Source: JBALVO01 sp036961445 (GTDB taxonomy: Bacteria; Pseudomonadota; Gammaproteobacteria; Pseudomonadales; Halieaceae). From it: a DNA stretch of 32,626 nt. The position numbers were made by a program, and so were the translations under genes. Below, one piece after another: positions 1-8,105 of this stretch. Position 1 is the stretch's first letter; each line of letters opens with the position of its first letter. The stretch is taken from assembly GCA_036961445.1 (NCBI GenBank), contig JBALVO010000034.1:1-32626 (forward strand). Direction: 5' to 3'. The notes below the pieces were generated by a model. That model had not been told where the DNA came from and searched no databases. It saw nothing but the letters and a program-made list of their open reading frames with translations.

Positions 1-63
1 CTGATGGGTGTTGCCTTTATGGGTGTCAGTACGCTGGCGATCAAGGTCAAGCGCCACATCTGA
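1..63 (+). CDS. C-terminal fragment of an unidentified gene, hydrophobic tail with basic end
   Basis: The frame beginning at base 1 is open to a TGA at 61-63 and encodes a 20-residue tail: a hydrophobic stretch (LMGVAFMGVSTLAI) followed by a basic end (KVKRH). This could be the last transmembrane segment of a membrane protein or a C-terminal anchoring signal. A second plus-strand frame is also open across the edge (to about base 140), so the reading is not certain. Function cannot be stated. The gene would converge on the sugar transferase at 171-863. Confidence 0.3.
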   Translation: MMGVAFMGVSTLAIKVKRHI

Positions 64-170
64 TGAATCGTCGCGCGGAACCGTTACCAGCCTATCTGGG
101 GTCAGTTCAACAAGTGGGCTTTTTTGCTTTTCATGATTAGCTCATTGTCGACTGAGAGTCGCCACCTCCA

Positions 171-863
171 CTAGTAAGCTCCACGGGCAAATAGAACGGC
201 AGGAATAGTGCGCAGCAAAAGCTGCACATCCATACGCAAAGAGCGCCCCACAATATATTTGATATCAAGACCCACCTGCTCCTCGAAAGGAATATCGCTG
301 CGTCCAGAGACTTGCCAGATGCAGGTGATTCCGGGCTTTACCATTAAACGCTGCCTGTCGTACGCGGTGTACTTGGCCACTTCCTGCGGTACCGGGGGGC
401 GTGGACCGACCAGCGACATATCACCGATAAATACGTTCCATAACTGCGGCAGTTCATCGATTGAGGCCTTGCGGATAAAACGCCCGATACGGGTAATACG
501 CGGATCACGCTTTATTTTGAAAGTCGTACCACCATCCATTTCATTTTCAGTCAGTAGCGCCTGTTTACGCTGCTCCGCATCCACGAACATTGAGCGAAAT
601 TTCCAACACTTGAAGGGTGTGCCACCCTGGCCCAGGCGAGTCTGTGAGAAAAACGCAGGCCCCGGTGATTCGAGCTTGATAGCAATCGCGAGCAGGGCAA
701 AGAGCGGGCTCAACACCAGCAGGCCCAAGCCCGAGGCCAGGCAGTCTATAGCGCGTTTGCAGCGTTCATAAATAATGAGGCCAGAGATTTGGGCCGCTCT
801 ACTGCGCACAGCGGCTGAGGGGCGTATTTTCTGGTCCTTCTCTTTCAACGACAGGTCAGGCAT
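171..863 (-). CDS. Undecaprenyl-phosphate sugar-1-phosphate transferase (EPS priming enzyme, bacterial sugar transferase family)
   Basis: A 230-residue inner-membrane enzyme expected to load the first sugar-1-phosphate onto undecaprenyl phosphate and so start EPS repeat-unit assembly. Visible family marks: a hydrophobic hairpin at about residues 37-65 ending in ESPGP, the K-FRSM segment near residues 87-91, the acidic ASIDELPQLWNV segment, and GDMSLVGPRP followed by KPGITCIWQVSGR. Length fits the short WcaJ/ExoY-like catalytic form without the extra N-terminal transmembrane domain. The ATG at 863 has a GGAG ribosome binding site 7 bases upstream. It is transcribed alone and divergently from the glycosyltransferase at 1238, and has its own sigma-54 promoter at 917-931. 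The sugar substrate cannot be told from sequence. Confidence 0.93.
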   Translation of the reverse strand: MPDLSLKEKDQKIRPSAAVRSRAAQISGLIIYERCKRAIDCLASGLGLLVLSPLFALLAIAIKLESPGPAFFSQTRLGQGGTPFKCWKFRSMFVDAEQRKQALLTENEMDGGTTFKIKRDPRITRIGRFIRKASIDELPQLWNVFIGDMSLVGPRPPVPQEVAKYTAYDRQRLMVKPGITCIWQVSGRSDIPFEEQVGLDIKYIVGRSLRMDVQLLLRTIPAVLFARGAY

Positions 864-916
864 TACATTCTCCGTTCATTTTGCAGGTTGGGTTCACAGG
901 GCTCACAGGGTTGGTA

Positions 917-931
917 GCAATAGCCGTGCCA
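917..931 (-). promoter_or_regulatory. Sigma-54 (-24/-12) promoter of the sugar transferase
   Basis: On the minus strand the sequence reads TGGCAC-N5-TTGC, an exact match to the RpoN consensus with the GG and GC dinucleotides in correct spacing. The start site would be near 905, about 42 bp before the ATG at 863. Confidence 0.8.
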
Positions 932-1003
932 ACACCAATTTCCGCTGAAAGGCGCGTAATGTGCGCATTCTCGACTCTCGCCCGGACACTGGTCGCAATA
1001 CGA

Positions 1004-1018
1004 ATTGCAATTTGCGGG
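1004..1018. promoter_or_regulatory. Putative activator-binding element (GCA-N3-TGC family)
   Basis: Reads ATTGCA-ATT-TGCGGG. The left arm and the GCA-N3-TGC core match the other copies in this window. The centre is 80 bp from the -24 element of the minus-strand promoter and 137 bp from that of the plus-strand promoter. Confidence 0.6.
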
Positions 1019-1058
1019 ATGAATTCGGAAATGGCTCTGGGATGGGCGGGGGTAGCGA

Positions 1059-1073
1059 CATGCAACTTGCCCT
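1059..1073. promoter_or_regulatory. Putative activator-binding element (GCA-N3-TGC family), weaker copy
   Basis: Reads CATGCA-ACT-TGCCCT. The core GCA-N3-TGC is intact but the outer arm positions are poor. Its centre is 82 bp from the -24 element of the plus-strand promoter, mirroring the spacing of the 1004-1018 copy to the minus-strand promoter. Confidence 0.45.
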
Positions 1074-1147
1074 GATATGGCTGGGGGCATTTAAAAAACT
1101 ATATTTTTCAGTGGGTTGCATTGTTGGGAGAGGGTTTTGAGCGCGGT

Positions 1148-1163
1148 TGGCATGCTCGCTGCA
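1148..1163 (+). promoter_or_regulatory. Sigma-54 (-24/-12) promoter of the GT4-flippase-sulfotransferase operon
   Basis: Reads TGGCATGCTCGCTGCA. GG and GC are in correct register; the only notable deviation is C for T at the start of the -12 block. The predicted start site is near 1174, 64 bp before the ATG at 1238. Confidence 0.65.
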
Positions 1164-1237
1164 GATATAACGGACAAAGCTAATTACCGCGCTGCAATGC
1201 GGCATCGATTTAATCTCCTGGAAAGGAATGGGACAAC

Positions 1238-2485
1238 ATGAAAAAACTGCTATTCATCACGCCGGAATTGCCCTACCCAGCCCATAGCGGCGGCAAGGTA
1301 AAGAGCCTCAAGCTCCTGCAGGCACTGGCTGAGCGCTATGACGTGACGCTGGCCTGCCCGCTAAAACTTGACGATGCCAGCCACGTCGAGGCGTTTTATG
1401 CCATATCACCTTGCAGCAACCACTTACACGATACGGTTGACGTACCGCGCAGTGCTGGCAACCTGGCCAGTAGTTACCTGCGTGGCATCCCGCTCAATGT
1501 CCATCGCACCCACAGTCGGCGACTCCAGGTAGATATCGCGTCGGTGGCTGGTGAGCATGACGTGGTGTTCCTGGATCATTACGAGGTATTTCCCTACCTG
1601 CCGCAAACATACGAGGGGTTGACCGTCTATCACGCCCACAATGCCTACTTCAAGATGTGGCAGCGCTACGCGCAGCTCCCTGGGAATCCCGCCATGCGGC
1701 TGGCAGCGCACTTTGAAGCAATGCGGGTCAGGAACTATGAAACCGCTGTTGCCAGCTTTACGGACCTGACTTTTGCTGCCCCCAATGATGCGCTTGAGCT
1801 GAAACAGCTGGGTGTGGAGGGCGGCAAGCTGCATCACACCTTTCACCTGGGTGACGACCAGCAACTGGAACTGCCCGACCTGCATTATGCTGATACGACC
1901 AAGAAGCTGATGTATGTCGGGTTTCTCGGGTGGGAGCCTAATGCTCAGGGCCTGTTGTGGTTTATTGAACAGGTGTGGCCACAGCTGGTCCAGCGCCATC
2001 CGGATTTGCGCTTTGATATCGTTGGCAAGAACCCGGATCAGCGCTTAAAGACAGCTGCGGCATCCTGGGAGGGTATTTCCCTGAAAGGCTTTGTTCCCGA
2101 TCTGCAGGAGGTCTACCGTGATAGCCGCGTGTCGGTTGCGCCACTGCTCTTCGGTAGCGGGATGAAGGTCAAGGTACTGGATGCCATGGCCAGAGGTATG
2201 CCGACAGTGACCACGACCGTGGGTGCAGAGGGCATCGACATTGAGCAGGGAAAACATTTACTGGTTGCCGATAGCCCCCGGGATATGGCCAACGAGGTGG
2301 ACCGTTTGCTCACCGACCCGCAGCTGTGGCAGCGTCTGCAGGTAAATTCACGCGCGCTTATCAGCGAGCGTTACACCTGGCGCCAGCTGTTTACACAGAT
2401 GTATCGAACCCTGGACACCGGCTTACGCGCCAGTGGATGCAGCAGCAGTATCTCCCAGGCGCAGAGCTTGCAACATGCTGGCTGA
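1238..2485 (+). CDS. GT4-family (GT-B fold) glycosyltransferase of the EPS operon
   Basis: A 415-residue cytoplasmic glycosyltransferase expected to add a sugar to the lipid-linked EPS repeat unit. The N-terminus (MKKLLFITPELPYPAHSGGK) is the usual donor/acceptor-loop start of GT-B enzymes and resembles sugar transferases of exopolysaccharide loci. The C-terminal Rossmann half carries KKLMYVGFLGWEPN, a DIVGKNP strand and the nucleotide-sugar segment VSVAPLLFGSGMKVKVLDAMARGMPTV with its closing VGAEGI, near residues 290-340. Length is normal for the family. A GGAAAGGAATGGG stretch lies just before the ATG. It is first in an operon with the flippase (11-bp overlap from that gene's preferred start) and the sulfotransferase, behind the sigma-54 promoter at 1148. 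Donor and acceptor are unknown. Confidence 0.9.
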   Translation: MKKLLFITPELPYPAHSGGKVKSLKLLQALAERYDVTLACPLKLDDASHVEAFYAISPCSNHLHDTVDVPRSAGNLASSYLRGIPLNVHRTHSRRLQVDIASVAGEHDVVFLDHYEVFPYLPQTYEGLTVYHAHNAYFKMWQRYAQLPGNPAMRLAAHFEAMRVRNYETAVASFTDLTFAAPNDALELKQLGVEGGKLHHTFHLGDDQQLELPDLHYADTTKKLMYVGFLGWEPNAQGLLWFIEQVWPQLVQRHPDLRFDIVGKNPDQRLKTAAASWEGISLKGFVPDLQEVYRDSRVSVAPLLFGSGMKVKVLDAMARGMPTVTTTVGAEGIDIEQGKHLLVADSPRDMANEVDRLLTDPQLWQRLQVNSRALISERYTWRQLFTQMYRTLDTGLRASGCSSSISQAQSLQHAG

Positions 2486-3833
2486 TCTAAGCGCCAGCTC
2501 GGTCGCTATGCGCACCAACGATCAGTCTGCCCTGCGCCGGCTGAGCAAGTTCCTGCCAATGTGCAAACTTGCTGCCAGTCGTGGTGGCGCAATCCTGGCC
2601 CAGTTCGCCGCTCAGTTGGTCGTGGGCACTATGGTGGGCGCCAGTGGTCTGGGCGTTCTGCAGTTATTTACGTCCTGGACCTGCATAGCAGGAGAAATAC
2701 TCGGACGTGGATTGCCCACCAGGGCCATGCGTTTGGTCTCAGTGGCCTATGCCGATCAGCAGGGTGATGTTATCCGGCAATTGCTGCGAGATGCACGCCG
2801 TAAAATAATACGCTTGTGGTTACTGCTGGTGCTGTTAGTCGGCGTCCCGCTGACGCTGTTGCTGCATGGGGATACGCCCCCCGATTGGACCCACTATAGC
2901 TCGCTGCTCATCGGAGCTGCTCTCGTGGCGCCGTTTTTCTCCTTGCTACGGCTTTATGCAGAATCGCTAAAGGCAACAGGCGCGGCACTAGCGGCGGTTA
3001 CCCTGGAGAGCCTGACTTCACCCATGGCACTGCTACTGGTATGCGCAGTTTGCTGGTTTACGGGGCAGACTCTTATAACGATCGCTCTGATTATAGCGTT
3101 CGGGCTGAGCCTGGTAGTAACGCCACTGGCGTTGCACGCTAAGCTCAGGCAGCAACTGGCGCTACTGCCACGCGGTGGCCCATTGCATGGAAAAGTGAAA
3201 ACCGCAGCACCGATGGTGCGTGGAGAGCTGCTATCCCTATGGGGTATCGGTGTGCTCAGTATCGGTTTCCTGCAGTTACCCTTTATTGTGCTACCTATCT
3301 ACGTGGACGCAGCCCAGATTGGAGTGTTTGCCGTGGCACACAAGTTGATCAACGTGGTCACCACTTTGCTGCTGTTACTTGCAGCCGTATTCGGTCCACA
3401 ATTCGCGCGTCAGGCGGCACAAAACGACGCTGCCGGTATGCTTGGTTTGCTGCGCCGAACCCAGCTTATTTCCACTGCTGTATTCCTGCCGGTGTCGCTT
3501 ACTTTGATCGCTCTGGCGAACCCGCTGGCCCGGTTATTCGGTGAAGACTTTGGTGACCTGCAAATCTATCTGATGATCCTCACCGCAGGACAACTAATCA
3601 ATGCGGCGACCGGCCTTGCCGGCGTTATGCTCAATATGGCGGGGGCCGCGTCTAAAGAACTGTCAACCCTGGTAATCGCGATGATTTTCGCGCTGGGGGG
3701 CAGCATGTGGGTCGGTCCCGAGTTTGGTGCTATAGGCCTGGCTTGGGTTTTTAGCGGCAGCATTGCCCTTAAGAATATCGTTTCCTACGCACTGGCGCGA
3801 CACCATCTTCTGACAACGAGAGTACCATCGTGA
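2475..3833 (+). CDS. Polysaccharide flippase (Wzx/MATE-like lipid-linked oligosaccharide translocase)
   Basis: A multi-pass inner-membrane protein of about 452 residues, with hydrophobic segments spread over its whole length. It is expected to flip undecaprenyl-linked repeat units to the periplasm. A basic N-terminus precedes the first helix (GAILAQFAAQLVVGTMVGASGLGVLQLF), in the manner of the polysaccharide biosynthesis (Wzx) superfamily. An ATG at 2433 is in frame but would overlap the glycosyltransferase by 53 bp. I prefer the ATG at 2475 (11-bp overlap); ATG 2508 is also possible. None has a strong ribosome binding site, which fits translational coupling. The stop codon overlaps the GTG start of the sulfotransferase (GTGA), so the three genes form one tight unit. 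Confidence 0.85.
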   Translation: MLADLSASSVAMRTNDQSALRRLSKFLPMCKLAASRGGAILAQFAAQLVVGTMVGASGLGVLQLFTSWTCIAGEILGRGLPTRAMRLVSVAYADQQGDVIRQLLRDARRKIIRLWLLLVLLVGVPLTLLLHGDTPPDWTHYSSLLIGAALVAPFFSLLRLYAESLKATGAALAAVTLESLTSPMALLLVCAVCWFTGQTLITIALIIAFGLSLVVTPLALHAKLRQQLALLPRGGPLHGKVKTAAPMVRGELLSLWGIGVLSIGFLQLPFIVLPIYVDAAQIGVFAVAHKLINVVTTLLLLLAAVFGPQFARQAAQNDAAGMLGLLRRTQLISTAVFLPVSLTLIALANPLARLFGEDFGDLQIYLMILTAGQLINAATGLAGVMLNMAGAASKELSTLVIAMIFALGGSMWVGPEFGAIGLAWVFSGSIALKNIVSYALARHHLLTTRVPS

Positions 3834-4759
3834 AATCACTGGACTTCCTGATCATCGGCGCACAGAAATGCGCCACTACCACCCTGTTTGAGCACCTGCG
3901 CAGTCACCCGCGCATCGCTATGCCGTTGCAGAAAGAGGTGCCGTTTTTTACCGGCGATGATTGCTCGGCAGAGAGCTGGCAGGCATTTGCCCTGGATCAG
4001 TTTGGCCGCGAACAAGAGGACAAGCTGTGGGGTAAGGCGAGTCCGCAATACATGTCTGACCCCAACGTAGCCGCGCGCATAAAGAAGCTCATGCCTGATA
4101 CCAGGCTGGTTGCCATTCTGCGCGACCCCATTGCGCGCACCTGGTCGCACTTTCGCATGGGGCAGCGACGAGATACCGAGCATCGAGAGTTCTCCGAGGC
4201 GATAGCTTCGCTGCTGGCCACAACTGGACAAACCACCGGGCATTCACCGGTGCTTCCGGATCATGCGCAGGGCTACCAGTCCGAGGCTGACTTTTATGTG
4301 GCATGGAGTGAATACGGGCGCATTCTGCAAGAATTCACCGCCTGTTTCGATCCCGGGCAACTGCTGGTACTTTACACTGAGGATCTGGAAAACGACCCGG
4401 CAGCTACTGTGGATCGGCTGCTTGAATTCATTGGCCTACCGGTTGGCTTTCGTCCACCCACACTGGGTGAGGTCATCCATCGTGGTGGTGCCAGTAATCG
4501 CATACCGCACTCCGTGCGCAGTTGGTTGCGCGAGCGCAAGCTGTTCTACAGATTATGGCAACTCCTGCCTGACGCACAACGCGGGCGTCTGCGTTTTCAG
4601 TACGAGCAGTGGAATGTTCGTAAAAATGGTGATGCCATGTCTTTGCCCGACAACCTGCATGATCAACTGCGCAAACACTACGCTGACGATATCCGGTCGC
4701 TGTTATCTCTGCCCATCGCCTCGCCTCCCTGGCTCGACCGTTACCTGGGGAGTAACTGA
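3830..4759 (+). CDS. PAPS-dependent sulfotransferase (probable EPS sulfation)
   Basis: A 309-residue sulfotransferase that would move sulfate from PAPS to a carbohydrate hydroxyl. The 5'-phosphosulfate loop is at residues 6-23 (FLIIGAQKCATTTLFEHL) and the 3'-phosphate-binding segment is in RLVAILRDPIARTWSHFRM near residues 91-109, with the conserved R and S. The C-terminal part has the LRKHYADDI segment typical of heparan-type and bacterial sulfotransferases. The start is GTG, overlapping the flippase stop by 4 bp. Its place as last gene of an EPS operon suggests it sulfates a repeat-unit sugar, giving an anionic polymer as in many marine bacteria. The exact acceptor is inferred only. Confidence 0.88.
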   Translation: MKSLDFLIIGAQKCATTTLFEHLRSHPRIAMPLQKEVPFFTGDDCSAESWQAFALDQFGREQEDKLWGKASPQYMSDPNVAARIKKLMPDTRLVAILRDPIARTWSHFRMGQRRDTEHREFSEAIASLLATTGQTTGHSPVLPDHAQGYQSEADFYVAWSEYGRILQEFTACFDPGQLLVLYTEDLENDPAATVDRLLEFIGLPVGFRPPTLGEVIHRGGASNRIPHSVRSWLRERKLFYRLWQLLPDAQRGRLRFQYEQWNVRKNGDAMSLPDNLHDQLRKHYADDIRSLLSLPIASPPWLDRYLGSN

Positions 4760-4764
4760 GCTCC

Positions 4765-4786
4765 CGCGGCTTAACGGTAAGCTGCG
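4765..4786 (+). terminator. Hairpin after the sulfotransferase, possible terminator
   Basis: A 9-bp stem with one G-T pair (CGCGGCTTA / TAAGCTGCG) closes an ACGG loop 5 bp after the stop codon. No T-run follows, so intrinsic termination is doubtful. It may only protect the transcript end. Confidence 0.35.
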
Positions 4787-4847
4787 TATACCCTAAGGGA
4801 TTTCATTTTGCGACTCCCCGGCTAGCGCCATCTCTTCAGCATGATTT

Positions 4848-4862
4848 TTCGCATTTTGCAGG
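4848..4862. promoter_or_regulatory. Putative activator-binding element (GCA-N3-TGC family), distal copy
   Basis: Reads TTCGCA-TTT-TGCAGG, with a perfect left arm and intact core. The centre is 115 bp upstream of the -24 element at 4970 and 24 bp from the next copy. Confidence 0.6.
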
Positions 4863-4871
4863 TACCCGGCT

Positions 4872-4886
4872 TTCGCAGTTTGCGAA
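4872..4886. promoter_or_regulatory. Putative activator-binding element (GCA-N3-TGC family), proximal copy
   Basis: Reads TTCGCA-GTT-TGCGAA, with perfect 6-bp arms. The centre is 91 bp upstream of the -24 element. A further half-site (ATTGCGAAT, 4891-4899) follows directly. Confidence 0.75.
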
Positions 4887-4969
4887 TCACATTGCGAATC
4901 CGCCAGTCCAGGATAAAATTGAAGTTTCTATCTATCTGTTTCTATTAGCTATTATTGAATATTAATAGT

Positions 4970-4985
4970 TGGCATTGCTATTGCT
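4970..4985 (+). promoter_or_regulatory. Sigma-54 (-24/-12) promoter of the polysaccharide export operon
   Basis: Reads TGGCATTGCTATTGCT: TGGCA, then TTGC, with GG and GC in the correct register. The start site would be near 4996, about 29 bp before the ATG at 5025. Confidence 0.8.
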
Positions 4986-5024
4986 TTTACCACAGGGACA
5001 CAACGTCAGTTAAGAGCAATCAAC

Positions 5025-7988
5025 ATGAAGCAGTTCCACAAACTAGTGATTCGAACCAACCAGAGAGTGTCCTGCTCGTTGCGGGGTACCCGTGCGACAT
5101 GGGTGGCGCTTTGTCTGGCGTGCGCAATAACCCCGGTACCGGGCTTTGCGGTCAACGACTCCTACCTGCCCTTTGTTGAATCGTTACAGACAGTGCAGCA
5201 GCGCGCCTATGCCCAGGCGGCCCCCATGGGCCATGACCAGCCACTGGACGACCCTGCGGAGCCACTGGAAAACACCGCTAGCATTCCGGTCGAAAGAGAA
5301 GCATCCAGGCTGGAGAAAATGGCGGATGAAAAAAGTGGACCGTTGAGCCTGAAGGACAAGCAGCAGGATCAGGTGCTGCACGCTGATCTCGAGCAGTTTG
5401 GCTACGACATTTTTGGTCAGGTACCCAGCACATTTTCTCCTGTGGCTGGGATTCCGGTGCCACCGAATTACCGGATTGGCCCCGGCGATACCATCATTGT
5501 GCAGTTGTTCGGCAAGCGCAATGTAGAGTACAAGCTGGTGGTGACACGCGATGGCAATATCCTGGTGCCCGAGTATGGTCCGGTAACACTTGCTGGCATG
5601 ACCTTTGATGAAGCCGAGCAGCGGCTTACCGAGGGTTTCGAAAGCCAGGTGATTGGCGTCAAGGCCGTTGTCACCATGGGTCAACTGCGAACCATTCAGA
5701 TCCGTCTCGCTGGCGATGTGGTGCAGCCTGGTGTGTATACCATAGGCGGGCTTTCAACCATGATCGACGCACTGCTGGTCACCGGTGGCGTGCGCCCGAC
5801 GGGCTCACTGCGCAATATAGAACTGGTCAGAGGTGGCAAAAGCGTCGCAACACTGGATTTCTATGACTTGTTGCTGCGCGGGCGAATGGACCAGGACTTT
5901 TTTCTGGCTCATAACGATACTATTTTTGTGCCGGCAATTGGCCCAATTGTTTATGTGGGTGGTGAAGTGCAGCGCCCTGCGATTTATGAATTGAGCGGTG
6001 AGCAAACGGTGGGGCAGGTCATTGCCATGTCAGGCGGACTGCTGCCCACCGCGTCTCTGCCACATTCGCATATAGAGCGTATCCAGTCGGGTGGCACACG
6101 CACTTTAATCGATTTTTCCGCAAGCAACGGACTCGACAATGAGAGCGCCATCCTTAACACCAAGGTTCGTACCGGTGATCTCCTGCGTGTTTTGTCACTG
6201 GAAGACGAGCTGTCGGATGTGGTGCTACTGTCGGGTCATGTCAAGCGCCCGGGCGGCTATCAGTTCAGGTCAGGTATGCGTGTTTCGGATGTTGTGTCTG
6301 GGGCAGAAGTACTGCAGCCGGGTGCCGATGTCGATTTCCTGTTGATCAAACGCGAGAACCCACGCACCCTGCGCACCGAAGCCATGTATGTCGACCTCGT
6401 CGCCGCCCTCACGACACCCGGAGGAAAGGGCGACATCGTACTGCAGTCTCGAGACCAACTGATTGTATTCAGCCTGGACAATAATCGCGAAGAAGACGTG
6501 GCCAATATTGTACGGGAGTTGGATGTACAGGCCACAGATTACCGTCCGGCACGGATAGTGGAGGCCCGCGGCGCGGTGCGCTATAACGGCCGCCTGCCGT
6601 TACAAGAGGGCGCGCGACTGCTGGATATAATGAGCCTGGCGGGAGGTCTGCTACCCGGCGCAGAGATGTTCTATGGAGTGATTGCGCGTACCCGCCATCC
6701 GAGCCGCATTATCGAGGCCATCTCCTTTAATATCGCCGCAGCGATCACCAACCCGGAATCATCGGCAAACCCGGTGATTGAGCCAGGCGACAGATTGTAC
6801 TTCTTCGATGATCGCGGTAGTCGTTCAGAATTACTCAATAAAGAGATTGATCTGTTGCGCCAGCAAGCGAGTTACGGTGCAGACGAGCAACTTGTGACCG
6901 TGCAGGGCGAAGTTCTGCACGCGGGAACCTTTCCATTGGTAAGCGGTATGCGCGCCAGCGATTTACTCTGCGCAGCTCAGGGCCTGACTCGTAAGGCCTA
7001 TGGTCTCGGTGCGGAGTTATCGCGCATGCAGCACAACTCAGGCACCGATAATGCAGTTGAGCATGTCAATCTGGATAGCAGCATCCTGCTCAGTCTGTGT
7101 GACGATGCCCGCAGTGCCTCCACCAGCGAAACCGTCGCTCAGGGCAGTGGCACGGATTTCGATAGCTATAACGATGATCAGCTAAACCCACTTCTCAAAC
7201 CGATGGATCAGCTCACATTTACGGAAAAATCCGGCTGGGTAGAGCGCGCCACAGTAAGCCTGGTCGGCGAAGTGAAGCGCCCTGGTGTATACGCGATCAA
7301 TCGGGGTGAAACCCTTTGCCAGGTATTACAAAGAGCTGATGGTTTGACGCCACAGGCCTATGTTTTTGGCTCACAATTTACCCGCAGGTCTGTACGCGAA
7401 ATACAGCAGCAAACGCTGGATGAATTACACGGACAGTTGGACGACCTGATGATCGAGTTGTCGCTTTCGCAAGGCTTCAATAAGACTGGAAAAGCCCCAT
7501 CGGAGTTGAGCAGCAAGCAGGATTACCTGAAAGCTATTCGTTCGCTTGAAAAGGCACAGGCCAATGGACGTATGGTGATAAACCTGGAGAAACAGCAGAA
7601 ATGTAAGGCCAAGTACGATATCGCCCTGGAAGATGGTGACGTTCTGACTGTGCCGCATACGCCTGATTATGTGCAAGTAGCGGGGCAGGTCTACGTGCCG
7701 ACCTCTCATCTTTATGATGAAGACCGCAAGGTCGGTGACTATGTCGAAATGAGCGGCGGCCACACGACGCTGGGGCGGCTCAAGGATACCTATGTTATCC
7801 AGGCCAATGGCGAGGTAATGAACTACAGAGGTAGCCGCAATTCTTCGCGCATGGCGCGCAAATCCGTTATGCCAGGGGCGAAAATCTATGTGCCGCTGGA
7901 CGTGGACCGGATGAACGTCACGGAAAAAGCCCAGACCTGGGTCGATACGCTGGTGCGCTCAGCGATTCTTGCAGGCATCGTCCTCTAA
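5025..7988 (+). CDS. Outer-membrane polysaccharide export protein (Wza/OPX family) with about seven SLBB-like repeats
   Basis: A 987-residue secreted protein expected to form the periplasmic and outer-membrane channel for the EPS. An N-terminal signal sequence ends near PVPGFA (about residue 42); I see no clear lipobox. The Poly_export domain is at about residues 143-220 (NYRIGPGDTIIVQLFGKR, then DGNILVPEYGPV). SLBB-like repeats follow, starting near residues 221, 306, 397, 508, 622, 742 and 881, each with a G-x-V-x-x-P-G/A-x-Y-type motif and a GD-x-L closing strand; the fourth and last are most divergent. The family is often about 350-400 residues, so this is an expanded form that could span much of the periplasm. 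The C-terminus is hydrophobic (LVRSAILAGIVL). It heads a two-gene operon behind the sigma-54 promoter at 4970. Confidence 0.92.
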   Translation: MKQFHKLVIRTNQRVSCSLRGTRATWVALCLACAITPVPGFAVNDSYLPFVESLQTVQQRAYAQAAPMGHDQPLDDPAEPLENTASIPVEREASRLEKMADEKSGPLSLKDKQQDQVLHADLEQFGYDIFGQVPSTFSPVAGIPVPPNYRIGPGDTIIVQLFGKRNVEYKLVVTRDGNILVPEYGPVTLAGMTFDEAEQRLTEGFESQVIGVKAVVTMGQLRTIQIRLAGDVVQPGVYTIGGLSTMIDALLVTGGVRPTGSLRNIELVRGGKSVATLDFYDLLLRGRMDQDFFLAHNDTIFVPAIGPIVYVGGEVQRPAIYELSGEQTVGQVIAMSGGLLPTASLPHSHIERIQSGGTRTLIDFSASNGLDNESAILNTKVRTGDLLRVLSLEDELSDVVLLSGHVKRPGGYQFRSGMRVSDVVSGAEVLQPGADVDFLLIKRENPRTLRTEAMYVDLVAALTTPGGKGDIVLQSRDQLIVFSLDNNREEDVANIVRELDVQATDYRPARIVEARGAVRYNGRLPLQEGARLLDIMSLAGGLLPGAEMFYGVIARTRHPSRIIEAISFNIAAAITNPESSANPVIEPGDRLYFFDDRGSRSELLNKEIDLLRQQASYGADEQLVTVQGEVLHAGTFPLVSGMRASDLLCAAQGLTRKAYGLGAELSRMQHNSGTDNAVEHVNLDSSILLSLCDDARSASTSETVAQGSGTDFDSYNDDQLNPLLKPMDQLTFTEKSGWVERATVSLVGEVKRPGVYAINRGETLCQVLQRADGLTPQAYVFGSQFTRRSVREIQQQTLDELHGQLDDLMIELSLSQGFNKTGKAPSELSSKQDYLKAIRSLEKAQANGRMVINLEKQQKCKAKYDIALEDGDVLTVPHTPDYVQVAGQVYVPTSHLYDEDRKVGDYVEMSGGHTTLGRLKDTYVIQANGEVMNYRGSRNSSRMARKSVMPGAKIYVPLDVDRMNVTEKAQTWVDTLVRSAILAGIVL

Positions 7989-8105
7989 GTCATGGAGAAA
8001 ATTTTGAATACATTGTCTATTCCCCGCCGTGCAGTTCGAGTATCGAAAACTGAAGCGGCCGAACAAATAACAACAGCACATTCCCCAAAACTGGAGACAC
8101 CTGAT

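Larger units (their letters stand above)
864..1237. promoter_or_regulatory. Divergent sigma-54 control region between two EPS operons
   Basis: This 374-bp gap holds no convincing gene, though several short overlapping ORFs cross it. It contains a minus-strand sigma-54 promoter (917-931), two GCA-N3-TGC elements (1004-1018 and 1059-1073) and a plus-strand sigma-54 promoter (1148-1163). Each promoter has one element about 81 bp behind it (80 bp for the minus promoter, 82 bp for the plus one), so the arrangement is nearly mirror-symmetric. A short direct repeat (TCACAGGG twice) lies at about 893-910 in the leader of the minus-strand transcript. Confidence 0.75.

Noticed and set aside
208..771. 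Long plus-strand ORF (187 codons) opposite the sugar transferase
   Set aside because: It lies wholly antisense to a gene with clear family motifs, and its translation is low-complexity with no recognisable domain. The same applies to the antisense ORFs inside the glycosyltransferase, export, kinase and mutarotase genes.
856..1205. Several overlapping short ORFs in the divergent promoter region
   Set aside because: They cover both sigma-54 promoters and both enhancer elements, lack ribosome binding sites and have no protein-like features.
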